DNA of 9,924 nt. Origin: an uncultured Paracoccaceae bacterium. GTDB taxonomy: Bacteria > Pseudomonadota > Alphaproteobacteria > Rhodobacterales > Rhodobacteraceae. How positions within the stretch are numbered: the first letter of the stretch is position 1; the number at the start of each line of letters is the position of its first letter. The stretch covers positions 1 to 9,924 of the forward strand of contig CALESR010000160.1 in NCBI GenBank assembly GCA_937907485.1, read 5' to 3'. The notes below the pieces were generated by a model. That model saw only the letters and a program-made list of their open reading frames with translations. It ran no database searches and was not told the origin of the DNA. Positions 1 through 6,590 of this stretch are shown here, one piece after another. Position numbers and translations under genes: made by a program.

Positions 1-1520
1 GGACGCGGCGGTCAGGGGGACGCGCGGCGCGGGTGGCGGTCCGGTCGGCGCCGCTGGACGAGGCGCTGCGCCCGGTGCGCGGCGGCATGAGTGGCGGGCA
101 ATACAACCCGCTCAGTCAAGCCGATGTGCTGCGCATCCACGAGGCGGCCTTGCAGGCGCTCGAGGTGATCGGTCTGGCCAATGCGCCGAAATCGGGCGTC
201 GAGGTGATGGTCAAGGCCGGAGCGGTGCTGGGCGCGGACGGGCGGCTACGCTATCCGCGCGCGCTGGTCGAGGACATGCTGGCCAAGGCCTCGCGCGGGA
301 TCACCCTGTTCGGCCGCGACCCGAAACATGACATGCTGCTGGAGGGCACCCGTGTGCATTATGGCACAGCCGGGGCCGCGGTGCATGTGGTGGATCTGGA
401 GACCGAGACCTATCGCGAGTCGACGGCGCAGGATCTGCACGACGCGGCGCGGCTGGTGCATCATCTGGACAACATCCACTTCTTCCAGCGCATCTGCGTC
501 TGCCGCGACGTGATCGACAATTTCGACATGGACATCAACACGCTGTATGGCGCCTTGGCGGGCACGACGAAACACGTCGGCACCTCATTCAGCGACCCGT
601 CGCATGTGGCGGGCGGGATGGACCTGATCCACATGGTCGCCGGCGGCGAGGCGGCATGGCGCGCCCGGCCCTTTGTCAGCAATTCCAATTGCTTCGTCGT
701 GCCGCCGATGAAATTCGCCGAGGAAAGCTGCATCACCATGGAGGCGCTGATCCGCGCCGGGATGCCGATCCTGATGCTGTCAGCGGGGCAGGCCGGGGCG
801 ACCAGCCCGGCGCCGATCGCCTCGTCGATCGTGCAGTCGGTGGCGGAATGTCTGGCGGGCGTGGTCTATGTCAACGCCATCGCGCCGGGCCATCCGGCGA
901 TCTTCGGCACCTGGCCCTTTGTCAGTGACCTGCGCACCGGCGCCATGTCGGGCGGCAGCGCCGAGCAGGCGCTGCTGACGGCCGGTTGCGCGCAGATGCA
1001 CAGGTTCTATGGCCTGCCCGGCGGCGCCGCCAGCGGCATCAGCGATTCCAAACTGCCCGACATGCAGGCGGGCTGGGAGCAGGGCATCACCAACACCCTC
1101 GCCGGTCTGGCCGGGCTGAACCTGTGTTACGAGGCCGTCGGGATGCACGCCTCGCTGCTGGGCTTCTGCTTTGAATCGATCACGCTGGGCGATGATCTCT
1201 TGGGTCAGGCGATGCGCTGCGTGCGCGGCATCGACGTGACCGAGGACAGCGTCTCGATCGAGGTGATGAAGGAGGTCTGTCTGGGCGGTACCGGGCATTA
1301 TCTGGGCTCGGACCAGACGCTGAAACTGATGCAGACCGAATACATCTATCCCAATGTCGGCAACCGCATGAGCCCGAAGGAATGGAACGAGGCCAACCGG
1401 CCGATGCTGCTGGACACCGCCAAGCGCCGCACGGCCGAGATTCTGGCGCGCGCGCCTTGCCAGATCGATCCGGCCACGGATGCCATGATCCGCAGCCGGT
1501 TCAACATCCACTTTCAGTGA
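1..1520 (+). CDS. MttB-family (trimethylamine/quaternary amine) corrinoid methyltransferase, 5'-truncated
   Basis: Cytoplasmic TIM-barrel methyltransferase of the MttB superfamily, which moves a methyl group from a methylated amine (trimethylamine, glycine betaine, proline betaine or similar) to the cobalt of a corrinoid protein. Family-typical stretches include the N-terminal RPVRGGMSGGQYNPLS, GRDPKHDM, HYGTAGAAVHVVD, GLPGGAASGISDSKLPD and the late HYLGSDQTLKLMQTEY. The frame has no in-frame TAG, so this is a non-pyrrolysine homologue, and the substrate cannot be read from sequence. The only start candidate inside the window is a GTG at 33 with no clear ribosome binding site. The frame stays open to the left edge and encodes an Arg/Gly-rich TRRSGGRAAR, as in the N-termini of close homologues. 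The true start is therefore probably upstream, and the first complete codon is at 3. About 495 residues are visible, near full family length. The corrinoid partner is not in the window. The family call is firm; the substrate is unknown. Confidence 0.9.
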   Translation, partial: TRRSGGRAARVAVRSAPLDEALRPVRGGMSGGQYNPLSQADVLRIHEAALQALEVIGLANAPKSGVEVMVKAGAVLGADGRLRYPRALVEDMLAKASRGITLFGRDPKHDMLLEGTRVHYGTAGAAVHVVDLETETYRESTAQDLHDAARLVHHLDNIHFFQRICVCRDVIDNFDMDINTLYGALAGTTKHVGTSFSDPSHVAGGMDLIHMVAGGEAAWRARPFVSNSNCFVVPPMKFAEESCITMEALIRAGMPILMLSAGQAGATSPAPIASSIVQSVAECLAGVVYVNAIAPGHPAIFGTWPFVSDLRTGAMSGGSAEQALLTAGCAQMHRFYGLPGGAASGISDSKLPDMQAGWEQGITNTLAGLAGLNLCYEAVGMHASLLGFCFESITLGDDLLGQAMRCVRGIDVTEDSVSIEVMKEVCLGGTGHYLGSDQTLKLMQTEYIYPNVGNRMSPKEWNEANRPMLLDTAKRRTAEILARAPCQIDPATDAMIRSRFNIHFQ

Positions 1521-1527
1521 CCGGGTG

Positions 1528-1547
1528 GCCCCGGCCAAGGCCGGGGC
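1528..1547. terminator. GC-rich hairpin between convergent genes
   Basis: A perfect inverted repeat (GCCCCGGCC, AA, GGCCGGGGC) sits in the 34-base gap between the stop of the MttB-like gene (1520) and the stop of the converging stress-protein gene (1555). It can fold as 8 base pairs with a 4-base loop. No T-run follows on either strand, so it is not a textbook intrinsic terminator, but position and symmetry suit a bidirectional transcription end. Confidence 0.6.
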
Positions 1548-1554
1548 GCCGCCT

Positions 1555-1965
1555 TCAGCGCGAGATCAGCACCGAACACTGCGCATGGCGCACCACGCGC
1601 GCGGCGGTCGAGCCGATGAAATAGTCGCTCAGGCCGGGACGGTGCGAGGCGATCATGATCAGATCGGCGCCCGCATCCTCGGCGCATTGCAGGATCTGCC
1701 CGGCAGCGGCGCCGGTGCGGACCTCGGATTCCACCTTGGCGCTGACCCCGCCCGACAGCAGGCCCAGTTCCACCTTGGCCTCGGCCTCGCGCCGGTCGTT
1801 CAGATCGCGCGGCAGCTCGGCGGCGATATAGCTGGGCACGTCTTCCAGAACGTGCAGCAGGCGGATGGTGCCGCCCTGATCGACCAACTGGATGGCCTTG
1901 TCCAGCAGGCCCTTGCCGGCCTCGCCATGGCTGAGATCGACGGCGACGATGATGTGCGTGTACAT
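1555..1965 (-). CDS. Universal stress protein, UspA family (TeaD-like)
   Basis: A single Usp domain of 136 residues fills the whole protein, the normal length for the family. The N-terminal strand HIIVAVD with Asp10 begins the nucleotide-binding fold. The C-terminal part reads ASHRPG (106-111) then GSTAARVVRHAQCSVL (118-133). The closing Gly-Ser of the family ATP loop is present, but the usual first glycines of GSHG are Ala and Arg here. This variant recalls the TeaD-type Usp proteins found beside TRAP transporters; that resemblance is from memory. The ATG at 1965 has a good ribosome binding site (GGGAG about 8 bases upstream). A strong FNR-type box lies about 58 bases upstream (see 1988-2036), so induction at low oxygen is likely. 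It converges on the MttB-like gene. What process it protects or regulates is unknown. Confidence 0.93.
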   Translation of the reverse strand: MYTHIIVAVDLSHGEAGKGLLDKAIQLVDQGGTIRLLHVLEDVPSYIAAELPRDLNDRREAEAKVELGLLSGGVSAKVESEVRTGAAAGQILQCAEDAGADLIMIASHRPGLSDYFIGSTAARVVRHAQCSVLISR

Positions 1966-1987
1966 GTGGGACTCCCGTGTTCGCGTG

Positions 1988-2036
1988 TGGCGCCTTTATC
2001 GGCGCAGGGCGATCACGGCGCGTTGATCTGGGTCAA
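1988..2036 (-). promoter_or_regulatory. FNR/FnrL-type box and class II promoter of the stress-protein gene
   Basis: TTGATCTGGGTCAA at 2023-2036 matches the FNR consensus TTGAT-N4-ATCAA at 9 of 10 defined positions. On the minus strand a GATAAA hexamer (2000-1995) fits a -10 element at 4 of 6 positions. If that is the -10, transcription starts near 1988 and the centre of the box falls at -41.5, exactly the spacing of a class II FNR-activated promoter. This leaves a 5' leader of about 23 bases ending at the ATG at 1965. The start site is inferred from spacing; no transcript data were used. Confidence 0.72.
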
Positions 2037-2040
2037 GCCG

Positions 2041-2220
2041 TTACAAAACCCTGCCGATTGCGTTCAGCAACCGGAACACGCCGCGCCAGGCCGAGGATTG
2101 ATCCTCGTCCTCGCTGCTGAGTGCGGCGATGATCAGCACGATGGCCATCGCGCCGAACAGGATCAGAACGGTTTTCTTTCCGGCCGGACTCATGTCGCCA
2201 TGCTGCGCGAAATCCGCCAT
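2041..2220 (-). CDS. Small single-helix membrane protein, 59 residues, unknown function
   Basis: This reading frame encodes a short polar N-terminus (MADFAQHGDMSPAGKK), one clear hydrophobic helix (VLILFGAMAIVLIIAAL, about residues 17-33), an acidic SSEDEDQSS stretch and a tail with spaced hydrophobic residues (WRGVFRLLNAIGRVL) that could be amphipathic. Positively charged Lys15-Lys16 before the helix and acidic residues after it suggest an N-in orientation. Third-position G/C bias holds through the frame, including the first nine codons, and falls upstream of the ATG at 2220, supporting a real gene with that start. Neither that ATG nor the internal ATG at 2193 has a good ribosome binding site, so the start is uncertain. 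It lies between the MtgA-like gene and the stress-protein gene, same strand, and its stop is 4 bases from the FNR-type box. No family recognised. Confidence 0.6.
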   Translation of the reverse strand: MADFAQHGDMSPAGKKTVLILFGAMAIVLIIAALSSEDEDQSSAWRGVFRLLNAIGRVL

Positions 2221-2275
2221 GACACAAGGACAATCGACACCGAAATGTCGCCCCCCATCTTTGCTCCCTAAATAT

Positions 2276-2323
2276 CCTCAGGGGGGTGAGGCCGTCAGGC
2301 CGAGGGGGGCGCGAGCGCCCCCC
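2276..2323 (-). terminator. Stacked hairpins ending the one-carbon operon
   Basis: Just past the stop of the MtgA-like gene (2332) a perfect inverted repeat, GGGGGGCGC (2304-2312), GA, GCGCCCCCC (2315-2323), folds as 8 base pairs with a 4-base loop. Two smaller stems follow in the direction of minus-strand transcription: GGCC/GGCC (2290-2301), and CCTCA/TGAGG (2276-2291) around a six-base G run; the last two share bases and are mutually exclusive. A GATATTTAGGGAGCAAAGATG-like stretch follows at about 2256-2276. The arrangement suits a strong terminator of the minus-strand operon. Confidence 0.7.
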
Positions 2324-2331
2324 TTGCGCCA

Positions 2332-3312
2332 TCAGCCCCGGCCGCGACGCCCGCCGCGGCGGCCCGACGAGGCGGCGGCGGCAGCGGCCGAGGCCTCGGA
2401 GAAGGTCGCGCCTTCGGCCATCGCCTCCAGCACCTTGGCCAGCCGGATCCACTCGCCACCGTTGGAATCGTTGTTCATCAACAGGTTGGCGGCGCGGATG
2501 GCCTCCATCTCCTGACTGCGCACCGGGTTCATGATCGCCGAGGTCATGCCCGCGCCGATCGCCATCGGCAGGAAGGCGGCGTTGATGCCGTGGCGGTTGG
2601 GCAGGCCGAACGAGATGTTCGAGGCGCCGCAGGTGGTGTTCACGCCCAGCTCGTCGCGCAGGCGGCGCACCAGCGAAAAGACCTGCCGCCCCGCCGTCGC
2701 CATCGCGCCGATCGGCATCACCAGCGGATCGACGACGATGTCATGCGCCGGAATGCCGAAATCGGCGGCGCGCTGGACGATCTTGCGGGCGACTTCGAAG
2801 CGCACGTCCGGGTCCTGGCTGATGCCGGTGTCGTCGTTGGAAATCGCCACCACCGGCACGTTGTATTTCTTGACCAGCGGCAGCACGCGCTCCAGCCGTT
2901 CTTCCTCGCCGGTGACCGAGTTCAGCAGCGGGCGGCCCTGACAGGCCTGCAGACCGGCTTCGAGCGCGCCGGGGACGGACGAGTCGATGCACAGCGGCAC
3001 ATCGGTGATCGCCTGAATGCGCTCGATCAGCGCCTTCATCAGCGGCGGCTCGACAAAGTTGTTGTCGGCATAGCGCGGGTCTTCGGCCATCTTGTTGGTG
3101 AACACCGCGCCCGAGTTGACGTCGAGCACCGTCGCGCCGCAGATCACCTGTTCCAGCGCGTCGCGTTCGACGGTGGTGAAATCGCCCAGTTCCAGTTCGG
3201 CCGCCAGTTTCTTGCGCCCGGTGGGGTTGATGCGCTCGCCGATGACGCAGAAGGGCTCGTCAAAGCCGATGGTGACGGTCCGGGTGGCGGATTCGAGGGT
3301 GGTGCGGGTCAT
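2332..3312 (-). CDS. Methyltetrahydrofolate:corrinoid protein methyltransferase, MtgA-like
   Basis: Pterin-binding (DHPS-like TIM barrel) methyltransferase that passes a methyl group between a methylated corrinoid protein and tetrahydrofolate, the second step of corrinoid-dependent demethylation. Visible motifs are GERINPTG (residues 25-32), LDVNSG (63-68), CIDSS (108-112) and NSVTGEEE (131-138), the usual order of the MeTr domain. The protein has 326 residues. About 300 form the domain, and the rest is an unusual Ala-rich then Gly/Arg-rich tail ending SGRRGGRRGRG. The ATG at 3312 overlaps the stop of the HAD gene by 4 bases (ATGA) and has GAAGGAG about 7 bases upstream, so translational coupling is likely. 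Neighbouring MetF-like and MttB-like genes support a role in amine demethylation. It lacks the other domains of MetH, so methionine synthase is unlikely. Confidence 0.9.
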   Translation of the reverse strand: MTRTTLESATRTVTIGFDEPFCVIGERINPTGRKKLAAELELGDFTTVERDALEQVICGATVLDVNSGAVFTNKMAEDPRYADNNFVEPPLMKALIERIQAITDVPLCIDSSVPGALEAGLQACQGRPLLNSVTGEEERLERVLPLVKKYNVPVVAISNDDTGISQDPDVRFEVARKIVQRAADFGIPAHDIVVDPLVMPIGAMATAGRQVFSLVRRLRDELGVNTTCGASNISFGLPNRHGINAAFLPMAIGAGMTSAIMNPVRSQEMEAIRAANLLMNNDSNGGEWIRLAKVLEAMAEGATFSEASAAAAAASSGRRGGRRGRG

Positions 3313-3974
3313 GCAGGGGCTCCTTCAAGGCGCGCGATCAGATCGTCGAGCGCGGGATCGGTGAAATCTTGGATGCTGGCCTGGGCGCCGGCGGCGAGCA
3401 GGGCGTCGTGGCTCAGGGACGAGCGCAGGCCGATGACCGGCGCGCCCGCATCGCGGGCGGCGCGGATGCCGGCGGGGCTGTCCTCGAAGGCGATGCATTG
3501 CGCGGCGGTGACCGCCAGCGCGGCCATCGCCGTCAGATAGGGTTCGGGATGCGGTTTGCCGCGCGTGCAGGTCTCGCCGCTGATGACCACCTCGAAGCGG
3601 GCGCGCTCGCCAATGGCCTGTAGCATCGCCTCGGCGTTCAGCGGGTTGGCGTTGGTGACCACGGCCAGCCCATGCCCGGCCGCTTCGGAGCGGTCGAGGA
3701 AGCGGCGCAGGCCGGGCATCGACGGATAGGGCCGGGGCAGGCGGCGGCGAAACTCGGCCTCCTTGGCGTCGGACAGCCCCTGCGGGTCGGTCTCAAGCGG
3801 CAGGAACTCGCGGAACACCTCGGAATTGACCCGGCCATGCACATGGCGGGCGTAAAATGCCTCGTCGATGGCGAGGCCGCGCGCCGCCATCAACTCGACA
3901 AAGATCGCATAGTGGATCGGGTCGGTGTGCAGCATCGTGCCGTCGAGGTCAAAGAGCAGCGCGGTGCGGGGCAT
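3309..3974 (-). CDS. HAD superfamily (subfamily IA) phosphatase
   Basis: A 221-residue haloacid dehalogenase-type hydrolase resembling phosphoglycolate phosphatase and beta-phosphoglucomutase proteins. All four HAD motifs are intact: DLDGT (9-13; nucleophile Asp9, acid/base Asp11), Thr107 in VVTNAN, Lys140 in RGKPHPEPY and the acidic pair in FEDSPAG (163-169). Residues about 18-85 form the helical cap typical of subfamily IA, which sets substrate choice; the substrate cannot be told. The open frame extends upstream to 4088, but the start is the ATG at 3974. The motif I strand begins right there, TGAGGA precedes it, and the upstream extension overlaps the MetF-like gene and looks random. It begins 13 bases after the MetF-like stop and overlaps the next gene by 4 bases, so it belongs to the operon. 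A metabolite-repair role is only a guess. Confidence 0.9.
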   Translation of the reverse strand: MPRTALLFDLDGTMLHTDPIHYAIFVELMAARGLAIDEAFYARHVHGRVNSEVFREFLPLETDPQGLSDAKEAEFRRRLPRPYPSMPGLRRFLDRSEAAGHGLAVVTNANPLNAEAMLQAIGERARFEVVISGETCTRGKPHPEPYLTAMAALAVTAAQCIAFEDSPAGIRAARDAGAPVIGLRSSLSHDALLAAGAQASIQDFTDPALDDLIARLEGAPA

Positions 3975-3987
3975 CGACGGGCGATCC

Positions 3988-4899
3988 TCAGGCGGCGGCG
4001 CGCATCGGGCGCTGGCCGTGGCGGTGGGTCCATTCGGCATTGGTCTTGATGCCGCCGAGCGGGAAGAAATGCACCGATTCGACGCCAAAGCCGGGGTTGG
4101 CGGCCTTGTAATCGGCCAGTTGGGTCAGGAAGTCGTCGGGCTCGTAGGGCAAGAGCAGCTTGGTCACGTCCATCGCGCGTTTTTGCAGCACCTTCAGCGA
4201 GGGGCCGACGCCGCAGGCGATGGCGAATTTCAGCAGGGTTTGCAGTTTGGCCGGGCCGGCGACGCCGATATGCACCGGCAGGTCGATGCCCGCTGCGGCG
4301 AGGCCGTTGACCCAGTCGATGACCGGAGCGGCCTCGAAGCAGAACTGCGTCGCCATCGCCATCTTGGCATCGGTGCGCTGGGCAAAGGCGGTTTTCCAGC
4401 GCGCGGCCTCGGTCACCATGCGGTCGCTGCCGTCGGGGTCGATGTCCTTGTTGCCCTCGGGGTGGCCCGCGACATGCAGGCGTTCAAAGCCGTCAAAGGC
4501 GCCCGATTCCAGCAGTTGCATCGACGAGTGATAGTCGCCCGCCGGGGTGGCGAGGTTGCCCGCCAGCATCAGCCCCTGTTTGACGCCCGCCTCGCCCTGA
4601 TAGCGCGCCACCCAGTCGGTCAGCATGGCCTTGCCGGTGATGGCACGGGCCGGGAAATGCGGCATCGGCTCATACCCTTCGGCGCGGATGCGCTTGGCGG
4701 TGGCGACCATGTCCTCGATCGGCGTGCCTTCGAGATGGGCGATGTAGACGCGGGTGCCTTCGGGCAGAAGGGTGCGGAAATCCTCGATCTTTTCGGCGGT
4801 GCGCGGCATCACCTCGATCGAATAGCCGGTCAGGAACGCCGCCATTGCATCCGAGCCCGAGGGCGTCGCGGCCTTGCGGCCAAAGGGGAACAGAGCCAT
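3988..4899 (-). CDS. Methylenetetrahydrofolate reductase-like protein, MetF family
   Basis: A 303-residue TIM-barrel protein of the MTHFR family, which interconverts 5-methyl-THF and 5,10-methylene-THF with FAD. Family-like segments are IEVMPRT (28-34, Glu29 at the place of the conserved MetF glutamate), AHLEG (54-58), LHVAGHPEGNK (141-151) and MATQFCFE (182-189). It is divergent from canonical biosynthetic MetF. Beside a methyl-THF:corrinoid methyltransferase it probably works in the oxidative direction, feeding amine-derived methyl groups into the folate pool; that direction is inferred from context. The start chosen is the ATG at 4899, with GGGAGG about 6 bases upstream. A longer frame from 4941 would overlap the preceding gene and lacks a ribosome binding site. 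It follows the PF13769 gene by 16 bases. Confidence 0.9.
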   Translation of the reverse strand: MALFPFGRKAATPSGSDAMAAFLTGYSIEVMPRTAEKIEDFRTLLPEGTRVYIAHLEGTPIEDMVATAKRIRAEGYEPMPHFPARAITGKAMLTDWVARYQGEAGVKQGLMLAGNLATPAGDYHSSMQLLESGAFDGFERLHVAGHPEGNKDIDPDGSDRMVTEAARWKTAFAQRTDAKMAMATQFCFEAAPVIDWVNGLAAAGIDLPVHIGVAGPAKLQTLLKFAIACGVGPSLKVLQKRAMDVTKLLLPYEPDDFLTQLADYKAANPGFGVESVHFFPLGGIKTNAEWTHRHGQRPMRAAA

Positions 4900-4915
4900 G
4901 AATGCCTCCCAGAGG

Positions 4916-5236
4916 TTAGCCACGCGCCGCCCAGCCATCATTGGCGATCAGCGCCTTGATCCTGTCGGTGTCGTAGTCCGCTTCCAGCCGCGCGGCCTCG
5001 GCGCGGGCGACCTGTTCAGCTTCGCCAGCGACATCATAGGCGTCGGCTTTGCGCCATTCGGCCAGATAGGCGTCGGCATCGCGCGCGCCGATCTTCATCG
5101 CGCAGCGGTCGATGGCCTGTTCAAAGCGTTCGGGCAATTGCACCTTGGCGGCGCGGCGGCCCTTGCCGACGATCACCTGCGCGGGAATATCGCGCCAGTA
5201 GACGATGGTGACGGGGTGAAGCGGGGTGTCGGACAT
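4916..5236 (-). CDS. Small PF13769 ('virulence factor') family protein
   Basis: A 106-residue soluble protein whose N-terminal signature IVYWRDIPAQVIVGKGRRAAKVQLPERFEQAIDR-like stretch (about residues 10-43) marks the PF13769 family. The family name is historical and its biochemistry is not established. The second half is charged and helical (DADAYLAEWRKADAYDV, then a Glu/Ala-rich stretch). There is no signal peptide or membrane segment. It is the first gene of the minus-strand one-carbon operon, 16 bases before the MetF-like gene. Such proteins commonly sit beside MetF- and MtgA-like genes in alphaproteobacteria (recalled, not searched), which suggests a folate or corrinoid methyl-transfer role. 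The ATG at 5236 has CCGGAG about 8 bases upstream. The same frame stays open far upstream, antisense to ppx, but that extension is not coding. Confidence 0.85.
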   Translation of the reverse strand: MSDTPLHPVTIVYWRDIPAQVIVGKGRRAAKVQLPERFEQAIDRCAMKIGARDADAYLAEWRKADAYDVAGEAEQVARAEAARLEADYDTDRIKALIANDGWAARG

Positions 5237-5372
5237 GCGCGGCTCCGGTTGGGCGATTGCCCCCGTGATAGCAGGCGCAGGCGGCAAAGGACCAGCGCCA
5301 GCGACGTGAATACTTCTCAACACGACCATGAGGCCGGGGCACGATTCGCCCGGCTTTGGCCGCGTTCGGTTC

Positions 5373-5401
5373 TTGCGCCGGGGGCGGGGCGGGTCTAGGC
5401 T
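5373..5401 (+). promoter_or_regulatory. Possible sigma-70-type promoter of the ppx unit
   Basis: In the 192-base divergent gap (5237-5428) TTGCGC (5373-5378) and TAGGCT (5396-5401) are separated by 17 bases and lie 28 bases before the ppx ATG. Each matches its consensus hexamer at only 3 of 6 positions, so this is a tentative call. No convincing promoter for the opposite operon was found in the gap, although one must be there. Confidence 0.28.
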
Positions 5402-5428
5402 GGCGGTAACACGAAATGGAGGGCGATC

Positions 5429-6580
5429 ATGACGCCCGAGCGTCCCGCAGGCGCGGAGGCGCAACCGCAATCGTCGAGGCCGCCCGGCAATGGGCGGACT
5501 CCGGCCGGACCTGAGCCGAAGCGCCTGACCAAGGCCGACGAGGGGGCGCTCTATGCTGCCCTTGACCTCGGCACCAACAGTTGCCGCATGCTGATTGCGC
5601 GCCCCAAGGGTGCGCAATTTGAAGTCATTGACAGCTTTTCCCGCGCGGTCGAGCTGGGAACCGGGCTGGAAAGCACCGGGCGCCTCAGTCAGGTGCCGAT
5701 GGCGCGCACCGTGCAGGCGCTGCGCATCTGTCGGCGCAAGCTGGACGATCACAATGTCACGCGCATGCGGCTGGTGGCGACCGAGGCCTGCCGCCGCGCC
5801 CGCAACGCGGGCGAGTTCATCCGCAAGATCCAGCGCGACACCGGGCTGCGGCTGGAAATCATCCCGGCCGAGGAAGAGGCGCGGCTGGCGGTGATTTCCT
5901 GCGCGCCCTTGGTGGCGCCGAATGCCGAACAACTGCTGGTCATCGACATTGGCGGCGGCTCGACCGAACTGGTCTGGATCGACTTGTCGGGTGTCGCCCC
6001 CGAGGCGCGCCGCGCGGCGATCCTGTCGGTGCGGCTGGGCTTTGCCGTCGAGGCACTGGCGCCGCCGCAGCCGGGTCAGGCGCGGGTGGTGGACTGGATC
6101 AGTGTGCCGCTGGGCGTCGCCACCCTGCGCGAGCAGTTCAACGATGTCGAGGATGACTCGGCCCGGTTTGCCCTGATGAGCTGGCATTTCGAGGAGCAGT
6201 TGCAGAGCTTCTCGCCCTATCAGAACCCCGCCCCGCGCGAGGGGTTCCAGATCATCGGCACCTCGGGCACGGTGACCACGGTGGCGGCGAGTTATCTGGG
6301 GCTGAAACGTTATGACCGCAACAAGGTTGACGGGCTGACGATGACCTCGGCGCAGATCGACAAGGTGATCCACGATTACCTGTCGCTGGGGCCGGAAGGG
6401 CGGCGCACCGATCCGCGCATCGGGCGCGAGCGGCAGGGCCTGATCATGTCGGGCGCGGCGATCCTGCAGGCCCTGATGCGGGTCTGGCCGACGAATGTGA
6501 TGTCGGTTGCCGACCGGGGCCTGCGCGAGGGGCTGCTGTATGCACAAATGAGCCGCGACGGCGTGTTGTCGGGGCTGTAA
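5429..6580 (+). CDS. ppx: Ppx/GppA family phosphatase (exopolyphosphatase / pppGpp phosphohydrolase)
   Basis: A 383-residue ASKHA-fold phosphatase that hydrolyses terminal phosphates of polyphosphate or the 5' phosphate of pppGpp. Conserved motifs are the phosphate-1 loop [10 protein letters not shown] (46-55), VATEACR (116-122, family catalytic-region residues), [10 protein letters not shown] (146-154) and the phosphate-2 loop [10 protein letters not shown] (172-181). It matches a short, single-module form without the extra C-terminal HD-like domain of E. coli Ppx. About 35 N-terminal residues are Pro/Gly/Arg-rich and probably disordered. The ATG at 5429 is preceded by GGAGG at about 6 bases. 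Ten bases separate it from rlmE, a pairing usual in this bacterial group, so the two are probably co-transcribed. Polyphosphate and pppGpp activity cannot be distinguished from sequence; the gene symbol reflects the family. Confidence 0.92.
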   Translation: MTPERPAGAEAQPQSSRPPGNGRTPAGPEPKRLTKADEGALYAALDLGTNSCRMLIARPKGAQFEVIDSFSRAVELGTGLESTGRLSQVPMARTVQALRICRRKLDDHNVTRMRLVATEACRRARNAGEFIRKIQRDTGLRLEIIPAEEEARLAVISCAPLVAPNAEQLLVIDIGGGSTELVWIDLSGVAPEARRAAILSVRLGFAVEALAPPQPGQARVVDWISVPLGVATLREQFNDVEDDSARFALMSWHFEEQLQSFSPYQNPAPREGFQIIGTSGTVTTVAASYLGLKRYDRNKVDGLTMTSAQIDKVIHDYLSLGPEGRRTDPRIGRERQGLIMSGAAILQALMRVWPTNVMSVADRGLREGLLYAQMSRDGVLSGL

Positions 6581-6590
6581 GGAGAGAACC

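Noticed and set aside
33..35. GTG at 33 as the real start of the MttB-like gene
   Set aside because: It has no ribosome binding site, and the frame upstream encodes an Arg/Gly-rich stretch like the N-termini of homologues, so the gene more likely begins before the window.
1521..1554. An intrinsic terminator with T-run at the convergent junction
   Set aside because: The hairpin is real, but no T-run follows on either strand, so it is listed only as a hairpin that probably ends transcription.
3925..4959. A 344-codon plus-strand open frame opposite the MetF-like gene
   Set aside because: It has the same antisense composition, with no start signals. The MetF motifs are clear on the minus strand.
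4956..4970. TTGATCCTGTCGGTG as a second FNR box
   Set aside because: The right half does not match ATCAA, and it lies inside the coding region of the PF13769 gene.
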